Source: Chelonoidis abingdonii (Eukaryota; Chordata; Testudines; Testudinidae). From it: a stretch of DNA of 64,000 bases. Under the pieces are notes generated by a model. The model was not told where the DNA came from, ran no database searches, and saw only the letters and a list, made by a program, of their open reading frames with translations. The position numbers were made by a program, and so were the translations under genes. Position 1 is the stretch's first letter. Every line of letters begins with the position of its first letter. The stretch lies in contig NC_133777.1 in NCBI RefSeq assembly GCF_003597395.2, positions 56,386,975 to 56,450,974 of the forward strand, given 5' to 3'. Below are positions 57,929-64,000 of this stretch, one piece after another.

Positions 57929-60769
57929 CTAGGTGATGGCAAAGCAAACAGCAATAGAAGAATTAAAGAAAAATGGTCATTCTAGCTTAAGCACATTATT
58001 TCTTCATACTTTATGTTAGTTCTAGAACTGTTCGCATGACAAGACATTGTACAAAGAGACAGAATAAAAGTTAGTCAGCTAGCATTCTGACACAAGACCT
58101 TACTGTATATGTACAGTGATCGTATGCTATGCTTAATATGAAACTTTTGTCCATGAATTACAGGCAAGTGAGGCCTCAAAGTGTCCAGTCTCAGTAGTTA
58201 AGTTCAGGTCAGACTGAAATAGAAACCTTCATTATATCTTGAACAACACTATTAGAAGGCAATGAAAGAATTTCAGACTCTCATTCTACTTGACTGTGAA
58301 TAGGAATTTTAGTATTCTGAATTTGATATACTGTAGGTACAAATCATGCTTATCGCATTCTGGGGCTATTTAATACACATATGCTGTAGTTAGTATTGCA
58401 CTGCAGATGACTAGCTGCGAAAGTTTTTATAGTGAAGAGTTCAATCTTATTCCTAGAGAAACTCTCAGCTCTCCAGTATCAGTGTCCACACATTAAAAAA
58501 CGGTTTCTGGTCAGCATTACCATGTCCTATAGTTACTCTCCCAAATAACTGTGTGACATTTTAATTCTGCCTACTGAGAGAAGAAAGATGAAATGCACAC
58601 ACACACACACACGATGGTTTGTGTTGTAAGTGACCTTTACTATTGTGATCCCTTCTTGGGGAGCTGGGAACTACAATTGGGAAGTAAAAAACCTGAAGTG
58701 AAGTATCCACAGGGACACTACTTGAAGATTTATTATCCAGATATTCTGCAGGTATATTGTTCTAAAAGTTCAATATCGTTTTATCACTGAGATAGCAGTA
58801 AGATTTATGCAATAAACTGAAAAATATTACTACCTCCACTTTCAATTAAAATTTGGGAATATTCCTTCCAACATATATACAACTCTACTTAATGTTAATA
58901 TGCATGAATTTCAGTGAGAATGGACCTCTTTTCTCTCTATGTAGTAATTTAAACATTGTCCAAAAAATCACTTATGGTCATATTTAAAAAAATACCGAGG
59001 CTATGCAAACAGTGTTCTCTTTCTAAGCCACATAAATCAGATGCAAAGATGAAAACTAGCCTTTAACTAAAAAGTCCTTTGATGTCCCCTCATCTATGAG
59101 TGGCTCTCATTTACTTTTGGTCACTTATTTTAAGGCAATTACTAGCTATGTAGTTGATAACTGATTGAACTCATTCAGCTTGTAGGACTACAGTCCAACA
59201 CAATGGCATCCACAAGTATTCTCCTACAAGATTAAAAAAAGTTAACCTAGTAAAGATGTAATACTATTCGGTAGACAAAAAAAACAAAAACAACACACAC
59301 TAATCCACAAACTTAGCCAGTTCAAAATGTAGACTGCATCTGAAAACAGGATCTCCTTGGAAGGAAGAGCATTCCACAAAAATGTAGCTTTGTTTTAAAT
59401 GAACAAGTTTTATATTTACTTCCTATTACAGTAGCAGGTAGAAGCTTCAAGCAAGAATCAAGGCCCCATTATGTTAGGTGCTCTACAGACTGCTGGTAAT
59501 AAGACAAGTCTTTTCCCACTGACAGAAAGAAACTGTCAAAGAATAACCAACATACTGAAGAACAAATAGTAACTCATTGCGAAGCCACTGGGATCAATGG
59601 GTAATACACAACTGAATAATGAGTAGAAAACATTCTAGAAAATTAAGACATTGGCTCTTCCTGAAAAAATGGATGAGATCCCATGTGCATTCTGTGGTTC
59701 CCCTCAATTTGAACCCCAGAATACTGCTCCATTTGGGATCTAAAACAAAAGCTCGATGGAGAGGAAAGATCACTCAGTTCTGCTTCAAGAAGAGAGCTAC
59801 TCTTCCTTGCCCATTCCGATATAGGCAGGATGAAATGTAAAAGCAGGACACTAGCAATCCTAACTCTGAAAGATGCTGTGAGGAGAATGGACTGGGATAG
59901 CCACTCTCACAGCTAGTAAACAAGGCCTGTGACTGCCAAAATTAAATAATCCTCATTTTAAGATTTCAGTATGTCAGTATTGTAAAAGGGCAGTTTGGAT
60001 TTATAGTGTTAACTTCCAGACATGTTAATTTTGAACAAAAAAATCTCCAACCATATACAGTACTCATCCCACAACAAGAGGAGTTACCACTACAGGCCTG
60101 TTTCTGCCACCATGGGACCATGCTGTTCGGGGTCCAAGACAAACGACAGGGCAAACTCAAATTGGGTGCAAAAGTCTATAGTGCCAGCTCCCAACATGTT
60201 TCTGAGCAGGGGATGCCTACAATAGTCTCATTAGGCTTTCTCTGCCTGTACTAGGCCGCAAAGAGAGACCAGTAGTCTTTATGGAGCAAACCAAATAGTT
60301 TCATGAAACAAAGACCCAACAGTCTTGTGCCAGGCCTACCTTCCTCTACAGGGCTCTGGCAGTCAGTAGTCTCTGCAGAGGTTCTGGGCTGGTCCTTTCC
60401 TCAGAAAGCAATGGTCTGTTCTCCTCTCTGCTTAGCCCAGACTGAGCTGTCCTCTTCCCTTTTTAACTGCCCACTTGGTATCTCACAGCAAGTGCAGGTG
60501 TAGTGCAGTGAGGCTGAGAGTACCATGACAGTCTGGAAACCCTTGCTGGTTCAGTGTGGGATTTGCATACCCCATCACGTACCTTCCCGCTCAAGCCAGT
60601 TCCTGGGGGACTAGACAGATATCAGCTTCCCCCCTTCCCAGGAGAAGAAATTTAGAGCTGAGTCAGGGGGAAAGTGGAGAACATGGAGACCTGGTAGATG
60701 GGTCGGAAATAGGAGGGAGCATGGGCTATAATGGCAGAGAGAAAGGATGGTCAGGGAAAAACTGGGAGG
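57929..60769. other. TJP1: TJP1 intron sequence with scattered low-complexity
   Basis: No exon recognised. A (CA)n run lies at 58593-58611. A piece at about 59455-59530 with AAGGCCCCATTATGTTAGG resembles an old interspersed repeat. About 60300-60700 is GC-richer and may contain an LTR-like repeat or the 5' part of the CR1, with no definable ends. Confidence 0.4.
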
Positions 60770-63523
60770 CAAGATCAAATCAGTATCTTAGATGCCTGTA
60801 TACAAATGCAAGAAGTATGGGTAACAAAACAGGAAGAACTGGAAGTGCTAATAAACAAACACAAACTATGACATTGTTGGCATTGCCGAAACTTGGTGGG
60901 ATAATACACGATTGGAATGTTGGTATGGATGAGTATAGCTTGCTCAGGAAGGATAGACAGGGGTAAAAAGGGAGGAGGAGTTGCCTTATATATTAATAAT
61001 GTACACACTTGGACTGAGGTGGAGATGGACATAGGAGACCTTAGTGTTGAGAGTCTCTGGGTTAGGCTAAAAGGGGGTAAAAAAACAAGGGTAATGTCAA
61101 GCTAGGAGTCTACTATAGGCCACCTAACCAGGTGGAAAAGGTGGATGAGGCTTTTTTTAAACAACAAAATCATCCAAAGCCCAAGATATATGTTGGAAAA
61201 ATAACAGCAGGGCACAGACTATCCAGTAAGTTCTTGGACTGCATTGCAGACAACTTTTTATTTCAGAAGGTTGAAAAAGCTACAGGGGGCAGGGAGAGCT
61301 GTTCTAGATTTGATTTTAACAAATAGGGAGGAACTCGTTGAGAATTTCAAAGTAGAAGGCAGCTTGGGTGAAAGTGATCATGAAATCAGAGTTCACAACT
61401 CTAAGGAAGTGTAGAAAGGAGTACAGCAAAATAGAGACAATGGATTTCAGGAAGACAGATTTTGGTAAGCTCAGAGAGCTGATAGGTAAGGTCCCATGGG
61501 AATCAAGACTGAGGGGAAAAACAACTGAGGAGAGTTGGCAGTGCTGAAGAAGATTAAGGGCAGATTCAAAACACATATTAAACGGGCCCAAAAGCAAGCT
61601 ATTCTCGCTAGGTAGGAAAAAGAAATGTGGCAAAATACCAACGATTGCTTAACCATGAGACTGCATGATCTACAATAAATAAAAAGTCATAGGAAAATGG
61701 ATAAGGACAAAATACCAAAGGATAATACAGGCCAACAAAGAATGGCAAACCAAAGAAGAAAGAAAGGCCCAAATGAGCGGAAACTAGCTATGGCAATAAA
61801 GAACAAGACGACTTTTTATCCAATTAATTAAAGGCAAGAGGAGGCTAAAGACAGATTAGGCCTACTGCTCATGGAGGGGAGAAACACGTAAAGGAAGCTT
61901 GAAGGCAGAGATGCTTAATGACTTCTTTGTTTCCGGTCTTCACCAAAGTCTGAAGGAATGCCAACACAGTGAATGTAATGAGGAGTAGATTTTAGAAGAT
62001 AAAATAAAAAAAACAAGTTAAAAATCACTTAAGATAAAGTAGATGCTTGCAATTCACTAGCTGATGAAATGCATCCAGAAACCAAGGACAATAAGAGATA
62101 TCTGAGCCTCTAGCTGTATCTCTGGAGAATGGGAGATTATTCCGAAAGACTGGAAAGGGCAAATATGTGCCCATCTATAAAACGGGAATAAAAACAACCT
62201 AGGAAACTACAGACCAGTTAGTTTAACTTCTGTGCCAGAGAAGATAATGGAGCAAGTAATTAAAGGAATCATCTGCAAACACTTGTAAGGTGGTAAGGTG
62301 ATAGGGAATAGCAGCATAGATTTGTAAGAACAAATCCACATCAAACCAATCTGACAGCTTCTTGAAAATAACGAGTCTTTGGATAAGGGAGAACGGTGGG
62401 ATGTGGTATACCTAGACTGAGTAGCAGTTGATACGATCTTGCATGATATTCTTATCAATAACTAGCAATCACAACTTAGATTGGGCTACTATTAAGGTGG
62501 GTTCATAATGGTGATAACCATACTCAGAGAGTAGTATTAATGGTTCCCAATCCTGCTGGAAAGTATAACAATTGGATTTCCGCAGGGGTCTGTTTTGGAC
62601 GCAGCTACTGTTCAACATCTTCATTAATGACTTAGAATTGCATAGAAAGTACGCTGAATTAAGTTTGCAGATGATAAACTGAGAGGGATTGCAACTGCTT
62701 TGGAGGAACAGCGGTTATATTCAAATTGATCTGAAAGTTTGAGAAATGGTCTAGTAAACGGATGAAGTTCAATTAAAGACAATGCAAGTGCTCCACTTAG
62801 AAGAACAAAATCAGTTCACACATACAGAATGAAGAGACTGTCTAGGAAGGAGTACGCAAAAGGATCTGGGTTAGATGACCACAAGACATATGAGTCAACA
62901 GTGTGATGCTGTTGCGCAAAAAAAAAAAAAAAGCAACAGATTCGGATGCATAACAGTGTGTTTGAATTAAGACACAAGAAGTCATTCTTTGGGCCTCAGC
63001 TGGAGTATTGTGTCCAGTTCTGGGCACCGCATTTGAAGAAAGACGTGGAGAAATTGGAAAGGGTACAGAGAAGAGCAACAAGAATGATTAAAGGTCTCGA
63101 GAACATGACCTATGAAGGAAGGCTGAAAGAATTGGGTTTGTTTAGTTTGGAAAAGAGAAGACTCGGAGGGGACATGATAGCAGTTTTCAGGTATCTAAAA
63201 GGATGTCAAAAGGAGGAGGGAGAAAACTTGTTCATCTTAGCCTCTAAGGATAGAACAAGAAGCAATGGGCTTAAACTGCAGCAAGGGAGGTTTAGGTTGG
63301 ACATTAGGAAAAAGTTCTTAACTGTTAGAGTGGTTAAACACTGGAATAAACTGTCTAGGGAAGTTGTGGAATCTCCATTGCTGGAGATATTTAAGAGTAG
63401 ATTAGACAAATGTCTATCAGGGACGGTCTAGACAGTATTTGGTCCTGCCATGAGGGCAGGGGACTGGACTCAATGACTCTCGAGGTCTCTTCCAGCCCTA
63501 GAATCTATGAAATATGATCTATG
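60770..63523 (+). mobile_element. CR1 LINE, near complete second ORF but heavily decayed
   Basis: The endonuclease domain is seen from about 60780: CLYTNARSMGNK, HDWNVGMDEYSLLRKDRQG, GGGVALYINNVHTWTEVEMD, VESLWVRLKGG. The RT follows: NYRPVSLTSVPEKIMEQVIK near 62200-62270, LFNIFINDLEL near 62610-62640, and KFADD at 62661-62675 as the catalytic box. The last 161 codons (62946-63431) are open. The 3' end has GAATCTATGAAATATGATCT, the CR1-type terminal ATTCTATG-like motif. Many indels and stops are present between 61.1 and 62.9 kb. Confidence 0.9.
62946..63431 (+). pseudogene. CR1 ORF2 C-terminal domain (open fragment)
   Basis: An open frame of 161 codons reading [89 protein letters not shown]. 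This is the characteristic C-terminal part of CR1 ORF2 downstream of the RT. The first few codons before FGPQLEY are not typical, so the Met at 62946 is not a real start; the frame is the tail of a longer broken ORF. Confidence 0.9.
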
Positions 63524-63539
63524 GTTGGTCAGCCATAAG

Positions 63540-64000
63540 AGCTCCTAATTCACTCACCTGTCTAGCTGATGTGATGGCGACTAGGAAGGTGACCTTAATG
63601 GAAAGATGGGACATTGGACACATGGTCAATGGTTCTAAGTGTGGTTGACAAGTAGTGACAGTATAAGATTGAGATCCCATTGTGGCACCACTGTTGTTGG
63701 GTGAGTAAAAACAGAATGGCCTTCTACTGGAGGATGGAAGGCACTGATTGCTGGTAGGTAGCTAATAGGAATCCCTGACATCTTCAGGGACAGGGGATAA
63801 TCTGAAATAGTTGGGATATCTACTGATGCTGGAGATAACTGGTTCTGTTGCATCCAGACAAACACCTCCATTAAACTAGATAGCATTTTCTGATAGTCTT
63901 TTCTGCTTTGATTGATAATAGATTGAATGGCTTCTGAATATGAACAGTAAGTCTGATGCTCATTCAGACACTGTGAAGAGAAGAGAGTCAGGTTGGGATG
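63540..64000 (-). mobile_element. Second DIRS-like element, tyrosine-recombinase part (runs off the edge)
   Basis: The minus-strand frame 63886-63635 has LSSLMEVFVWMQQNQLSPAS, ISAFHPPVEGHSVFTHPTT and VPQWDLNLILSLL, the same core-binding domain as at 44640-44100. Following frames include SPSHQL-like recombinase remnants. The element starts right after the CR1 3' end and continues beyond 64000. Confidence 0.68.

Overview
The window reads as vertebrate, AT-rich, repeat-dense genomic DNA, most likely from a turtle or a close sauropsid. This rests on a clear vertebrate gene (the 3' end of TJP1, encoding the tight-junction scaffold ZO-1). It also rests on the mix of transposable elements: CR1 LINEs, hAT MITEs, DIRS-like and Ngaro-like tyrosine-recombinase retrotransposons, a Penelope-like element, an R4-clade LINE and several retroviral LTRs. 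Assignment to turtle is inference from recognised repeat styles, not from a search.

Right part (about 39.5-58 kb, minus strand): the last five firmly supported coding exons of TJP1, at 57120-56948, 52852-52375, 50872-50655, 49193-49050 and 40938-40844. All splice sites are canonical and every exon phase fits its neighbour. They encode the proline-rich tail, the C-terminal ZU5 domain and the terminal LIDHF-stop, followed by a probable 3' UTR of about 1.3 kb. A 51-bp in-phase candidate exon lies at 57928-57878. The ZU5 exon at 49193 carries two in-phase 5' splice sites 60 bp apart, predicting isoforms with and without a 20-residue insert. The final TJP1 intron holds a three-level nest: a DIRS-like element (about 41442-46214, minus), an ERV LTR inside it (about 42206-44093), and another solo LTR inside that (42399-43161, 5-bp target duplication). 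The intron upstream of the 478-bp exon holds a hAT element (52966-54546) that is a large imperfect snap-back, each arm containing the 3' end of the transposase gene. Further upstream are a decayed CR1 LINE (about 60770-63523, plus) and part of a second DIRS-like element running off the right edge.

Left part (1-39.5 kb): no host gene recognised. It holds a rearranged Penelope-like element at the left edge (its two halves in opposite orientation), several hAT MITEs with 8-bp target duplications, and solo LTRs. About 12.6-20.9 kb is an 8-kb composite: a Ngaro-like element (minus; gag-like ORF, tyrosine recombinase, SGNH hydrolase) invaded by a solo LTR and by an R4-clade LINE. The LINE is bounded by (TA)n on both sides, begins with a tRNA-like A-box/B-box module, and contains an internal second copy of its own 5' region in place of its endonuclease domain.

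None of the mobile elements looks intact; stop codons, frameshifts and deletions are visible in all with coding remnants. TJP1 looks intact in the portion present.
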